DNA of 64,000 nt, taken from NCBI GenBank assembly GCA_002049455.2, contig KV918794.1:186001-250000 (forward strand), read 5' to 3'. A model generated the notes under the pieces. The model was given only the letters and a program-made list of their open reading frames with translations. It had not been told where the DNA came from and did not search any database. This document shows, one piece after another, positions 1 through 10,734 of this stretch (positions within the stretch are counted from its first letter, which is position 1; every line of letters begins with the position of its first letter). The DNA comes from Porphyra umbilicalis (Eukaryota > Rhodophyta > Bangiophyceae > Bangiales > Bangiaceae). The position numbers and the translations under genes were made by a program.

Positions 1-195
1 TTGTATCCCAAGAAGAAAGCGACTCCCTCCTACAGCGAGCCCCTTCCCATCACCACTCCCGGCGCCCTTGCCCTCGACCACCATGTCCTCCGACAGCCAC
101 CTTCCCCGACGCCCCCCTCCTCCTAGCGTCCCGCTTCCCCGACCACCACAGCCACCAACGGCGCGTCCGTCATGGTGCCTCGCCATGTCCTCCCC

Positions 196-1695
196 TCAGC
201 CGGAAATAGCGGGGAACAGGGATGCCCGACCGAGCAGGTGCCATTCCCCCGCCGCGCCGTGCTCAATGCTCGCAGATGATGCCACACGGCAGTCGCCCTG
301 GCAAGCGTGCAGTGCGAGGCTCCGCCGCACGCCACCGGACAGTGTCAGCGACATCGTGCGGTCCACATCCACAGTCCACAAGTCCTTGTCGACTGGGAGA
401 AAGGGGTGCACGAGGGCAACGGCCTGCCCGCTGGCGCTCGCATAAAAGGCCGTGGTCTTGAAAAACCGCACAGCCGCGCCAGGCTCGGCCGCCTCTTTAG
501 AGGTCGCCACCGGAACCATACTAATGCCCTCACCATCGCGTGGGCAAAGCAAAGACACGGTGTCACCCACTCGCAGGTAGTCGGCGTTGCCCCGGGTTGC
601 GCCCTTTCGCCACGGTACTGCATATCCGGTGGTGCAGTGGTAGGCGGCCACGGCCTTGGCCGATACCGGCACGTCAATGAGCACGCCGCCTGCCACGCGC
701 CAGTCCTCCCCAGCACGCGTGAACAGTCCAGCAGCCTCCTTTAGCTGCTTGGCGATGCCGGGATGATCGAAGAAGTGCGGCGGCACATTGAACTTGCCGG
801 GATCGGAGGCGACGCGCGAGAAGCTCTCAGTCTCCAGCATGCGGGAGAAGGCCCGTCTCGAGTCGTCGTGACCGTTACCGGAAAGTGCCGCGTGCTTCAG
901 GGGTTGATGGGCGCTCTCAAAGAAAAGTTCACGCACATGGCGGATATGCAAAAAGTGGGGAAGCACAAAGGAAAAAACTTCTTGGAGACGATGGAGATTG
1001 GGTTTGTCAAGGCAAGCAACGAAAGGAGCACAGTCCCGCCGACGCATGCTGGCGTCCACATAAGCTAAGAATGCCGACGATTGGCGCTGCAGCGACTGCA
1101 CGCTCGGCGCACGACTACACGCATCACCACCATCAAGGACCACGCGTGGGCAGAAGTATGTGGCACGCACGAGCGCACAATACTGTTCGAGGATGCTCAT
1201 CATGACCTGGAAGGGAGTCTCCCTGCCACGCACATGCAGCACGTCCCTCGGTAGTGCCCTCCGAAAACAAACAGGTGCAACAGTGAGCACAGCAGACCAC
1301 TCGGACATACCTAAAGAGTTCAAGCGCCGAGACTTGACGTTGTAGGGCCGCGTGCGGCGCAGCCCAGACGATGCCAGCGCCTCGCGGAGCGAGCACGAGA
1401 CGAGCTCCCGGTCCGATGCCACCAGAGCCTGCATGCAGCCCCGCATGATGTTGACTGTCAACCCGTTGAAGAACAGGTGGTCGGGGGCTGGCACCACACT
1501 GCGGTAGGCGTCAAATGTCCCGGTCGGCAGAGCGGAGCTCCACTCGTGGAAGACGCTCGTGTCGGTGTCCGACCGCATGCCGAGCAGCTTGAGCCCGTCG
1601 GCAATGTCGCCTCCACCCCCCGTGTGGCGACGGTTGCCTGCAATCTCCACGTTGTCAGCAACACGACCGTCCCCATGCGCATCGGATGCTTCCAT
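196..1695 (-). CDS. Unidentified protein, transposon-like (499 aa from first ATG)
   Basis: The frame is open from 1836, but the first ATG is at 1695. A CAG preceded by a T-rich stretch at 1707 (minus strand) could be a splice acceptor, so the true N-terminus may lie in an upstream exon. The protein is well-mixed in composition, unlike the low-complexity shadow frames. Conserved-looking blocks are PAPDHLFFNGLT, LNSLGMSEWSAVLTVAP and ELFFESAHQPLKHAL. The order 'H/F-G-L-T, then E-W, then E-S-x-H-x-x-L-K' recalls the C-terminal half of CACTA or KDZ-type transposases, but I cannot name the family or see a catalytic triad. It stops with TGA at 196-198. The neighbouring gene at 2692 is divergent, and the pair may belong to one element. 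The real alternative is a host protein of unknown function. Confidence 0.5.
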   Translation of the reverse strand: MEASDAHGDGRVADNVEIAGNRRHTGGGGDIADGLKLLGMRSDTDTSVFHEWSSALPTGTFDAYRSVVPAPDHLFFNGLTVNIMRGCMQALVASDRELVSCSLREALASSGLRRTRPYNVKSRRLNSLGMSEWSAVLTVAPVCFRRALPRDVLHVRGRETPFQVMMSILEQYCALVRATYFCPRVVLDGGDACSRAPSVQSLQRQSSAFLAYVDASMRRRDCAPFVACLDKPNLHRLQEVFSFVLPHFLHIRHVRELFFESAHQPLKHAALSGNGHDDSRRAFSRMLETESFSRVASDPGKFNVPPHFFDHPGIAKQLKEAAGLFTRAGEDWRVAGGVLIDVPVSAKAVAAYHCTTGYAVPWRKGATRGNADYLRVGDTVSLLCPRDGEGISMVPVATSKEAAEPGAAVRFFKTTAFYASASGQAVALVHPFLPVDKDLWTVDVDRTMSLTLSGGVRRSLALHACQGDCRVASSASIEHGAAGEWHLLGRASLFPAISG

Positions 1696-2691
1696 GGCCG
1701 CGACACCTGGTGCAAAAATATAAGAATCATACAGCAAATCAGCAGCAGCCCCACCCGCCGGAAAACGAACGATAGACGGCGCACGAGCATGAGGGCAAGT
1801 GGCACGGTTAGCACACGCCCAAAGAAAGCATGTCACAGCGCGATGATGCGGCAGGACGACGCACCCCGCCGTCTCGCCGCTCGCGCTCCCGACGGGTCTT
1901 CAGTACCAAGCTACGCACCTGTGGCCCTGTCTGCTACCGCGGTAGTATCACAGAGGGGTTGGTCTGTGCATGGGAGTTGGACGAGGGGAGTAGAAGAGGG
2001 CTGCCGTGTGTCGAGGAGCGAAGGAGGCGTGGAGCGGACGAGAGCGTGCGCGGCAGACCATCCGACAGGATAGGCGGAAACTGTGGAGGCCTACATCTCT
2101 CCCCTGTGTACTTGTCAGACAATGTATCCCATTTACCCGCACTCCGTCTCCAAAAATGCTTCCTGAGCGGTCCGCCAGCCACGGTTCCAAGTTGCATTTC
2201 CCCACGATGCAAGGCCCGAGGCCTGCTCTCCCCCACTAGGACACTGCCTTTGTACAGGAGGGAGAGCGGGGGCCGTGCGCGCTGCGCCCGTTGTCTCCAC
2301 TGACCACACGACCGACAGTTGCAGCACGGCGGCACCCTCCGTCTGTCTATTCCAGCGCCCCTTTCTCTCTCGCTGTGCGTTTAGTTGATGGCAACCCGGA
2401 CATTGACTCCGCCTCTGGTCTGGCTCACCCTTTCCTGCTTCATTGGGCCCTCACCACCTCTTTTGTATTGCTCGGCACAACCCCTATCGTCCACATTACC
2501 CCTTTTCTCACCTACGAGGTCGCTGCCTACGGCTCCGGCAGGCTCCGACAAACGTCTTTGACTTCCCCCCTTCCCAATTTTTGAGGCGTGACGGCGGTAG
2601 CCTTCGCCTGATCGTTTGCGGCGCGCTCCTCCTCTTAAGACGCAGCTGGCACGTGCTGTACTCCCCCCAGCAGGGGTGGCTTCTGTCTCCT
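1696..2691. other. Divergent intergenic region
   Basis: This 1-kb stretch lies between two divergently transcribed ORFs. It presumably holds both promoters and perhaps 5' exons of the left gene. No clear core promoter element or convincing ORF was recognised. Short open frames here on both strands look like chance. Confidence 0.4.
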
Positions 2692-3651
2692 ATGGCGGAC
2701 CACAGCGGCTCCGCGGCCATGCGGCTCGAGCACCCCGCTTCCCCCCCTCCCCCGCTGAGATCCAGCGCGGCGGCGCAGAGCTCAACCACGATGTGCACCG
2801 CAGGGCACAAACGCCCCAGACGCAACCACAACAAGGAGATTGATAGCATCAACGACAAGCTCGACGTCCTGATGGAGCGGGACGCTGACCTACAGCAGAC
2901 CATTGCGGCGCTGCGCGCGGAGGCGAGCGTTGCGAGGTCTCTGCTTGCCAGCTTCCAGGCTGTGCGGGCGGCGCACGAGATTGATGCGGAGCGTGCCAGG
3001 GGCAAGGAGGTGCGCGATTGTCTGCGCAGTTCCTTCCTCGTCCGAATCCGGAAGTGCCCGCCGGTGCCGAGGCGGGTGGTGGACGACGAGGCGTCTACCG
3101 TGTCCATCGCGACAGACTGCTCCCGTGAGGCGTTCGTGGAGTTTTTGCGGGTTGCTGGACTGCAGCAGGAGAACGCCCTCACGCTGTCGTCGAGGTCCAC
3201 GTGTGTGGCGCGGGTGGAATCGGCGGCGGATTTTTTTGCGGCGCTCGACGTCCCCAACGAGTTAACGGGGGTCTGTCTCTCTCGTACGTTTGTGCGTCAG
3301 AATCAGTCCCGTGTGCGACGCAGCATTGTCCAGCACCTGGTGGACGACGATGGGCGTGACTGGTTTGTTTTGCGACGTGGGCCGTGTGGACGGCGAGTGA
3401 CTGTTGTGACGAGGGAGGTGGAGGAGTTTGACGTTTCTGTGCAGAGCTTCACAGAGGAGTACTTGGTGAGGACCGTCGGGATTGACGAGGTGCCACCACT
3501 GGGACCTCTCCCTTTCTCTTTTGTGTGGAAGGCGCATCACTTGTCGGGAGCTGTGGATGGTGCTCCCACCAATAGGATCGGGAAGGCCACAGCGACCATA
3601 CCTACTTATGTGCACGAGGGGCACGGAATAGAGCTGTCGCGGTGGCTGTGA
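2692..3651 (+). CDS. Hypothetical coiled-coil protein, 319 aa
   Basis: The start is the ATG giving MADHSGSAAMRL; the frame is open further upstream, but that part is compositionally poor. Residues ~1-45 are Pro/Ser-rich and end in a basic patch (KRPRRNHNKE). Residues ~46-105 have heptad-like leucines (INDKLDVLMERDADLQQT onwards) typical of a coiled coil. The rest is a globular, mixed-composition region with no motif I recognise. The gene ends in TGA and is divergent from the transposon-like gene at 196-1695. That makes a transposon accessory protein plausible, but this is inference from position only. No homologous family is recognised. Confidence 0.5.
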   Translation: MADHSGSAAMRLEHPASPPPPLRSSAAAQSSTTMCTAGHKRPRRNHNKEIDSINDKLDVLMERDADLQQTIAALRAEASVARSLLASFQAVRAAHEIDAERARGKEVRDCLRSSFLVRIRKCPPVPRRVVDDEASTVSIATDCSREAFVEFLRVAGLQQENALTLSSRSTCVARVESAADFFAALDVPNELTGVCLSRTFVRQNQSRVRRSIVQHLVDDDGRDWFVLRRGPCGRRVTVVTREVEEFDVSVQSFTEEYLVRTVGIDEVPPLGPLPFSFVWKAHHLSGAVDGAPTNRIGKATATIPTYVHEGHGIELSRWL

Positions 3652-5149
3652 CTCGGTCGCCATTCTGGGATATGATGAACTAGTGTGCTCGGTACACCGA
3701 GTTTTCGAACTATGGGTTGCTTTCGCCATTTAACCTCAAAAAAAATACTCGAAGACGGCCACCCACAACGAGGGTCGTGGCCCCCGACGAGGACGTGCTA
3801 TGCCGGGTCGCGCGCTTAAACAGCGCGGGGGTAGGCGGTCACCTCCGCCCACTCAGGACCGCGGGGCACCCCCTCCCCCCCCTTTGCCCCCTCCTCCCCG
3901 CGACCAGGAAGTGCCTCTCACGCACGGCGCCACCGCTTGCGCCCCGACGGCCTACATGTACGGGCCGTCGGAGGCGCCGTCATTGGTGGCCCGCCGAAAG
4001 GTGGCGGTCGCCACACTGGCAGTGCCTGTCGAGGGCGGCATTGGGCAGGCACCACGCGTCGTTGGGGCCACCACGTGTCGGTCGCCGCGAGGGTCGACGC
4101 GCCGAGCGGCACCCGTACCTCAAACAGCACCACAGGCAGCACGGAGCGAGACGGGGGTATCGCGGAGCCAGACGAGGGGTGCACTTCGACGACCATCAAG
4201 GGCGCCCCGCACTTTATTGGGCACAGCGAGCAGCCCGGCCGCGGCCAGGGGTGGTAACGGAGACGGGGGCGGCAGCACCAATGTCGCCGTCATCAGCCGA
4301 CGGACCGCACCCTCACCTCCGTCACCGGCCACGGCCGACGCTGACGCCGCGCGGTGGACCGGCTGCGGGGCGGTGCTGGTGAGGTGGGGGCGTCCCCCGC
4401 CCCGCGAGGGGTAGGGGGTGTGCCGGAGAGCGCGTCTTTTGCGTCGGGGCCGGCCGCCGCGCGTTACGCGGGCTCGTCACCGACGGCCGGCCCCGCGTCG
4501 CGTTGCGGTTTGCCGCCCGCGAACCGCGTATGGCCGCCTGCCGCCGGCCGTGACTGGGCCGGCCGCAGCCGTCTCCAACCGGCTCGCCCCCGACTCCCCG
4601 CCGAGACCGGCGCCCATCCCCGGCCGAGGCGTGGCGCCATTGACGGCGACCAGACGGCGACCGGCCGCCCCCCCCCCCCCGCGATTTGCAGCCGCCGCCC
4701 ACGCCGCCCAACGCCTTGGTCGCCCCATCGGCGGCGGCGGCTGCCGCTCGATCCGTCCCCTTCCTTCGGACACACGAGGAATCGACAATCTTGCCGACAG
4801 GGCATGGCGCGCGCGCGCGGTTTGTGCCTTCGGCCAAGAATCAGCCACCCCACCGTTGGTGAGGTGTCCGGCAAGAAGGCGGCCCCGAGACGAAAACATC
4901 TTTCCTTCAATCCCACTGGGTGAGCCGGACTTAGGAACAATCAGCAGAAAAGCAAGCATCCTCTGACGTTCGTTCATTATTCGTACACGAGATCTTCAGC
5001 CTCCAAGTACCCTCAGCATTCGTACGTACAAAGTTTTGCGTTGCTGTGCAGCGATCGGCAGTCATCCGGTGAGACGAGCGGCCGAACCAACGGCCTTTCG
5101 TCCGGACAAACTTCGGGGCCCGAAATACAGATCGGCACCATCCTGATAG
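3652..5149. other. GC-rich region without a supported gene
   Basis: From ~3,730 to 4,920 the DNA is very GC-rich, so long frames stay open on both strands at once. Their products are Pro/Arg/Gly-rich with no conserved block, so I do not call a gene. From 4,960 the composition becomes balanced up to the mariner element and contains several copies of a short CGTACGAA-like motif. Confidence 0.4.
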
Positions 5150-5151
5150 TA

Positions 5152-6445
5152 CAGTGTGTGGCCTGAAATATTTCCCCACTTCTGAGCCTCGGACTTAGGC
5201 GGATCTGGCAGGACTGCAAAAGTGGCGTTTTTACTAGTACTTTGTGGGGAAACCCTTCGTCTTCGTCACGGCCACCATCCGCGTCGGCATCGAGTCGAGC
5301 AAAGATACGAAGTAAGAGTGTGGGATGTTATCGCATGCGTCAGACAGCGCTTGGAACAGGTCCTCCTTGGTCTTAGGCTGCGGGTTCACCGCCCAGATGG
5401 CCCGATCGAGGTAGTCCCATGCGTTCTCAATGGGGTTGAGATCAGGACATTGCGGGACCCACGGCAGAAGGCAATAGCCTCGCTCCTTGCGAACCGCGCG
5501 GCACACCTTTGCCGTGAGTGGAGGCGCAAGTTCCTCCTGAAGAACGCGCGACTCGGTGTCGCCGAAATGTACTTGAGCCTCGGAGTAAACGACGTCGAGG
5601 AGCATCTCGGCGTAGGACGCTCCAGTGGTTCGACCCTTGACCCCACCAGCTTTGTGCGCCCAGCCGCACAAAAGCCTCCCCAAACCATCACAGTCTCTCG
5701 CCTTGACTTGAACGAGGGTGCGAGCCACTCCGGGACGAAGCGCTCGCCCTTGGCCCGCCACACACGCTTGTGCTTGTCTACGCGGCGCACCTTGTAAGAA
5801 CTCTCGTCCGTGAATAGCACCTTGTTCCATTCGTTGCTCCACCCACGGTGCTCACGAGCCCAGCGCCGGCGTTTGCCGCGGTTGATAGGTCCAACATATG
5901 GCTTGGTGACCGGCTTGAGGGAAGAAAAACCGATCTTGTGGATGAACCGACGTAACGTCTTGGTGGCAACTTGTTTATAACCATCTGAGTTCTACGCACT
6001 GGTCAAATCCCTCAGGGACGAGTAGCGACAACCCCTCAAGAGCCGCTGCAGCCGTTGGAGGCACCGGAGGTCCAAAATCGGGGGGCGGCCGGTGCGGGAG
6101 GGACGACCAACGTGACTGTGGCGACGAACTTGAGCGCTAATTTTGGCCACCTTCGACTTGTCGATGTCCAAGGTGTCCGCAATTTGACCGTTGGAGCACC
6201 CACGAAGAGCCATATGCATCACCGCGGCCCGCTGGCCGCTCGTGAGGCAGATATACGTGCGCGCCATCGTGATGGGGGCGGGAGGAAGGTCGACGGAGCT
6301 TGCGAAGGTCGACGAAAGAGCCGTCCTCGGCGAAGTCAATCACGCCAGATGGACTGGAAACGCGACTATTTTGGACTTGGCCGTGAACGCATGGTGCCAA
6401 ACTGACATTTTTCTGGAGTGTGGAAACAGTTCTAGATACCCACTG
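5152..6445 (-). mobile_element. Tc1/mariner element, 1,294 bp, with TIRs and TA duplication
   Basis: The ends read CAGTGTGTGGCCTGAAATAT inward from 5152 and CAGTGGGTATCTAGAACTGT inward from 6445. These are imperfect terminal inverted repeats sharing CAGTG, GT, CT, GAA and TTTCC at the same spacing. Each end is flanked by TA (5150-5151 and 6446-6447), the target duplication of the superfamily. The length is typical for Tc1/mariner. The single internal gene is the transposase remnant on the minus strand. Confidence 0.85.
5234..6267 (-). pseudogene. Tc1/mariner transposase, degenerate
   Basis: The start is the ATG giving MARTYICLTSGQRAAV. Residues ~1-60 form the helix-turn-helix DNA-binding region (GCSNGQIADTLDIDKSKVAK), followed by a GRP-type linker. 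An in-frame TAG at 5994-5992 follows SLRDLTSA; reading resumes in the same frame with ATKTLRRFIHKIGF. The first catalytic Asp is seen in VLFTDESSYKV. Near 5,640 a one-base loss shifts the frame after RTKLV. The C-terminal part carries PDLNPIENAWDYLDR, with the third catalytic position. The usual second-Asp motif (D-N-A-P-P-H) is replaced by E-L-A-P-P-L. One stop, one frameshift and a changed catalytic motif mean it cannot make an active enzyme. Confidence 0.88.
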
Positions 6446-6500
6446 TACTTCTTTCGGTTCCAACAATATCTCTAATGTTGATGATGACCAAGACGGCGAA

Positions 6501-6556
6501 GCTAAGGACACCGGTCCTCTTGCCTCAGGTGAGGCAAGAGGACCGGTGTCCTTAGC
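6501..6556. repeat. Perfect palindrome, 27-bp arms, 2-nt loop
   Basis: Arm 6501-6527 (starting GCTAAGGACACCGGTCC) is exactly complementary to 6530-6556, separated by GG. It lies just outside the mariner element and upstream of the Harbinger pseudogene, and is not explained by either. Confidence 0.9.
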
Positions 6557-6835
6557 CAGGAGAACGGCTTCGAGCCGGGCCGGCTGTTTCGAAGGCTCTC
6601 ACAGAGGCCTGAACAGGCACATCTCTGAGGCCCGCTCCAAGTTTGCTTCCGCCTTTGTGGTGCGCCACACGCCACATGTGACGGGCTTGGGAAGCCCTGC
6701 GGGAGGCACCACAGACCTACACTCGCGATAACGGACTTATATTGGCACGTTTCTTCAAATACAGTACCACTTCTTCAGTGAATACAACCGACGCGACGTC
6801 ATATGGAAGCATAGTCGGCAGTGAAACCCGATCCG

Positions 6836-7994
6836 ATGGGGTCGTCGTGCCAGAGCGTCGACGGCTCAACCATGACATTCTTTGTCTACCAGCAGGCACC
6901 TTTCACCAGTGCTGTTGCGGCTGCTGTGCGTTTGCGACGGGGTGTACTGTCGAGACCATTGGTAAACGACTTTTACACCACTCCCGTCACATATCCCGCG
7001 GTCCGTGCTCGTTATGGACGCTGTTTTGAGCGCGCTGTGTGCATGACAGGGCATTGCTTTTTGGGCCTGGTGGACGCGCTCCGCCCCCGCCTGCCGTCAC
7101 TTCGGCTTTCGGGTGAGGTGCAGACTGTCATTGCATTGCGTTATCTGGGCGGGGGCAGCTACCTCGACATTTGTGCTGCCTTTGGTGTTTTCCCTTCAAC
7201 GATGTACAACTGTCTGTGGTAAGTGATTGATGCTGTCAACGCCTCTCCTACTTTGAACCTATGCTTTGACCTTGGGGAACCCGCGTGGCGGAGGAGGACG
7301 GCACAAGGTTTCCAGAGCAGTCGCAAGACGCCGTTCGACAACGTGCTGGGGGCCATCGACGGTATTGCGGTTCAGCAGGAGCAGCCGCTGGCCACGGACG
7401 TGCCTTATGTGGCGGACTACTACTCGCGTAAGGGGTTCTATGCCTTCAACACGCAGACGATTTGTAACGCCGACTACGAGTTTACCTGGATGAGTTGCAA
7501 GAGACCTGGGTCGCGCCACGACTCGGCCGCCTTCTCTACAACGAGTTTGGGGACCATGCTCATGGACAACGACGACCCCGTGACGGAGCAGTTGATTGCG
7601 GCGGGCTACTGCATCGTTGGTGACGACGCCTACGCGGCTGGGGAGGTGATGGCGGTGCCATGGCCTGGGGGCGGTGGTGGCGACCAATGGCGGGACAGCT
7701 ACAATCTCTACCAGTAGTCTTGCCGCGTCCACATTGAGCAAGCATTTGGTCTGTTGGTTTCGCGGTGGGGTGTTTTTTGGCGCCCCTTTCGAGTTCCCTT
7801 TTTTGATGTCCCCGAGTCTCATCCGAGCATGCTTCAAAGTGCATAATTTCTGCCGCCGGTACTACTGCTCGCAGAATGACTTGGCCCCATTTGAGGAGGA
7901 TAGTGCGGGGAACTCTGTATTTTTTTTTATGACAATGACAGCGCACACCCGAGCCAGCGTGGACGGCGTAGGGACAAGGAGCGGTCATCTCTGA
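6836..7994 (+). pseudogene. PIF/Harbinger (HARBI1-like) transposase, degenerate
   Basis: DDE_Tnp_4-type transposase that would act on element ends with its Myb-like partner. From the ATG at 6836 the frame runs through a helix-turn-helix-like stretch (ALRYLGGGSYLDICAAFG). TAA at 7220-7222 interrupts NCLW/VIDAVN, but the same frame continues with NVLGAIDGIAV (first catalytic Asp), PGSRHDSAAF (second Asp) and VGDDAYAAGE. TAG at 7715-7717 then interrupts, and the frame again continues with HIEQAFGLLVSRWGVFWR (catalytic Glu). At the T6 run 7799-7804 coding moves to the +1 frame, giving RACFKVHNFC and a tail to 7994. Two stops plus one frameshift make it a pseudogene. It faces the accessory gene at 8253-9741. 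The GTAAGT at 7219 resembles a splice donor, but conserved residues follow it directly, so a nonsense mutation is likelier. Confidence 0.85.
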
Positions 7995-8252
7995 GGGTGA
8001 GGGTGACGGAGGGGGTGTGGAACAAGGGCGTTCTGCGCCTCAGGGTGGAACCGATGTACTATGGTCGTTGCGCCAAAAGCTGGACAGTCCCAGACAGGCG
8101 GATCGACGTTTGGGCCAATCAAACGCACAAAAGCGCCTCTTTGACAGGCCTGGACTCTCCACTTTTTGGCGGAACGACAATAAGACAATGGCATGCCCTT
8201 TGGAAGCACGATGGTTGCAAGCCATGCTGAGATAATTAAATTGACCTCCCTT

Positions 8253-9741
8253 TTAGCAACTCATCATGGAACGCCTTCTCCTACGGGATGGAAATGATAT
8301 GTTTTTAATTTCAAAGGCAAGCGGGTGTGGCGACACTCTGCCTGGAACCCCCACTACATCCTCACTACAAGTCCCCCTCGTCGCCATCGGCCTGCCCCCC
8401 TCCCCCACGTCCCCGCCGCCACCGCCGCGCTCGTCGAACTCGTAATCTTGGGTTGGCCCGGCCCCCCCCCCAGCCCTTGCATTACCACTGGCTCCCCCAG
8501 CCTTGTTATCAAAAACAAGAGCTGCTGGTACCCGGGAGGCCATACCCGACGACAGTGCCAGTCGCAGGCGCTCTTCCACCGAGCGAAAGAGCTCGGGATG
8601 GGCACCGGCATCCTGCAAATTCTTGAGGGTAGCATACAAGGACGAAAGCTCCGACGAGTCGGCGTGCCTCTTTGCCGCTGCGGCCATTTCTGACGACTGC
8701 AAAACGATGGCGTCGAAAGCCGGGTCTTCCACCCGCCGCTTTTTGCTGCCCGAAGAGATCTGCCGCGTGCCCTGCTGCAAGCCCGAGGGCGCGTCGCCCT
8801 CCACCCCCGCCGCGCCGATGTGGGGATTGATGAGCTTCAATATCAGGTGGTGCTTGTTGAAGAGGGTGTAGAGGTAGTCCAGGACGGTATGGCGTTTGGA
8901 AAACTGTGCCCACCGCGCCGAGTTGTGCTGCCTAGAGCCACCAAAGTTCTTCTACGCGTCTCAGAAAAAAGTACCAATCTGACGACACACAGAAAAAAGA
9001 ACAGCACGAGGTCCAAGTGGAGAGACACACGGTTGCAAGTCAGTTGGCCGCACATGGTCTATGCACGGTATGTTCAGACCGGGAAGAAACAATGGGACCA
9101 TAGCCGTTGGTGCTCTCATCAACCACTAATACAGCGTGTAACGTAGTACAACATACCTCATTCCACTTGGACTTGAGTACCTGACCAGTACGAGCATGGG
9201 GGTGCGCATTGGGGTCGATATCCAGGTCGGAGCACGCCGCAGGAACAGAAAATGTCCTGTCGCTGTTAAACATGTCCCCCACAACCACCACCCACACTTC
9301 CCCCCGGCTCTTCTTGGCATCAATCTGCTCGGGGGACATCGTCCCACGGGAGATCAGGACACCCGCGGCCACCTCACCCTCACAGAGCACATGAGCAAGT
9401 CTCACCTTTTCATGCTGAATAAAATCTGGGGAGCGAATGGAGGCCGCCGCATCCACCAGCACCGCGCCGCTGACTGGCTGCGTCGGCGAAAGGCGGCGCG
9501 TTCGATCAAGGGATACAGGCTCGGTAGGGGGGGCATTGTGGGCGGGCCTCGTTTTTACTGCTGCAACAGCCACCGGCTGCGCCTGCTGGAAAACAGGGGG
9601 GGGAAAAAGTAGTCCGATCAGGAACGGGGGGAGCATGCACAGGCGGAGGTGCAACCGCCTGGTTGGTGACGGAAGCAACAGGAACGTCCATATCGATCCC
9701 ATTGGCCCGATAGCGCTCCTCAATAATCGCCTTCGTCCCAT
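8253..9741 (-). pseudogene. Harbinger Myb/SANT-like accessory protein, two exons, degenerate
   Basis: Partner of the transposase at 6836; Harbinger elements need a Myb-like protein for DNA binding and nuclear import (family knowledge). Exon 1 (9741-9157) ends after HEKVRLAHVLCEGEVAAGVL and GQVLKSKWNE, the N-terminal part of a SANT-like fold. Exon 2 (8978-8253) continues in phase with ARWAQFSKRHTVLDYLYTLF and LKLINPHIGAAGVEG, then a Gly-rich tail. Exon 2 contains TGA at 8963-8961 and TAG at 8954-8952 in frame, where an Arg and a Trp would fit the pattern. The N-terminal ~60 residues read poorly. Another frame there gives MDVPVASVTNQAVAPPP, so a further frameshift is possible. Both members of this pair are dead copies. 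Confidence 0.7.
8979..9156 (-). other. Intron in Harbinger accessory gene, 178 nt
   Basis: Donor GAG|GTATGT begins at 9156 and acceptor TCTGTGTGTCGTCAG|A ends at 8979, preceded by a T-rich tract. Both flanking exons join in phase 0 and the protein pattern is continuous across the junction. Confidence 0.7.
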
Positions 9742-10734
9742 TGGATGAGAGCTTGTGAGCCTTGAGAAAGGCTCAAAGGTGATTGACAGTACGCACCGTC
9801 ATCGTGAAAGGAAATAGGAAAAGAGGCAGGGAACAAGCGCAGCCGGCACGCGACGGGTGACAACGGAAGTGGCGGGCGTGGCTGTAAGATCGTGGTCACT
9901 ATCTTGGATGCCCACCGTGTGTACCAATTCCGAGGTCCGACCGACGGTGTGTGATTCGCATTACAGTCACATTGCAACGAGGAACAAAGAACGACACAAG
10001 AGAAGTACAGATCCGTCCCCCCCCCCCCCCCACCCCGTGTCTCCAGCGTGTGCTTGTGTTTTTGTTGCTGTCACCCGCAAGTGTGCGGTCTGATGACAGC
10101 ATGTTGCCATGTTAGACCCGTCTGCACATGCTGGCAAAGACGAACAACAGACCAGCTGCGCGTGTCTCTCCACTGGAGAGAGGGATAAGCACGAAGGTTC
10201 GACCTTCTTCCTGTCTTTCTTCCCAGCAACAGAGACAGGAATCAGGCTGTCTTGTTCTCCTCATACGCACCCCCGCTCTCCCGTGCTCCTGCCTCATTGC
10301 CCTTGTTCATGAACAAGACCTCCCTCAAACTTCCGTTCTCATTTCCCCCCGCCAGCGGCATGCTCCCATTCCCATGCGCACGCGCGCACCTCACCAGTAC
10401 ACACGCTTTCACTAATTGTTGTCCCTTGGTGACCATGTGAGGATGCAGCCTTGCAGGGAGCCCGCTTGCCGCAACAAAGGAAGGCACGAACAAAGCGCTT
10501 TGGCAGCGTCGTTGATGCTGCCGTCGTCCGCGTAAGCGACCGAGAACGCCACCGTCACTGAAGACAGCGGGGTTGCCCAAGGCAGTAGGACTCTGCAACT
10601 CAGGCGACGGGTCAGAGGGTGGCGGGGGAACGGGGGGACGGCACCAAAACCACAAAGGGTGCGGCGGGGACAATGGGAGAGGAGAAAGAAAGTGTTTACA
10701 AAAAGAGGGCGTGCCAAAGGCGGGCGAGTCTTGT
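9742..10734. other. No gene seen; poly-C tract at 10,017-10,033
   Basis: Mixed-composition DNA between the Harbinger remnant and the minisatellite. It holds a C homopolymer run near 10,020 and no ORF with coding character. Confidence 0.4.

Noticed and set aside
3717-4923. Overlapping 150-220-codon ORFs on both strands
   Set aside because: GC-rich composition keeps stops rare; no frame has a conserved block or clear start context.
7219-7224. GTAAGT as an intron donor in the first Harbinger transposase
   Set aside because: The conserved protein continues immediately after the stop codon in the same frame, leaving no room for an intron.
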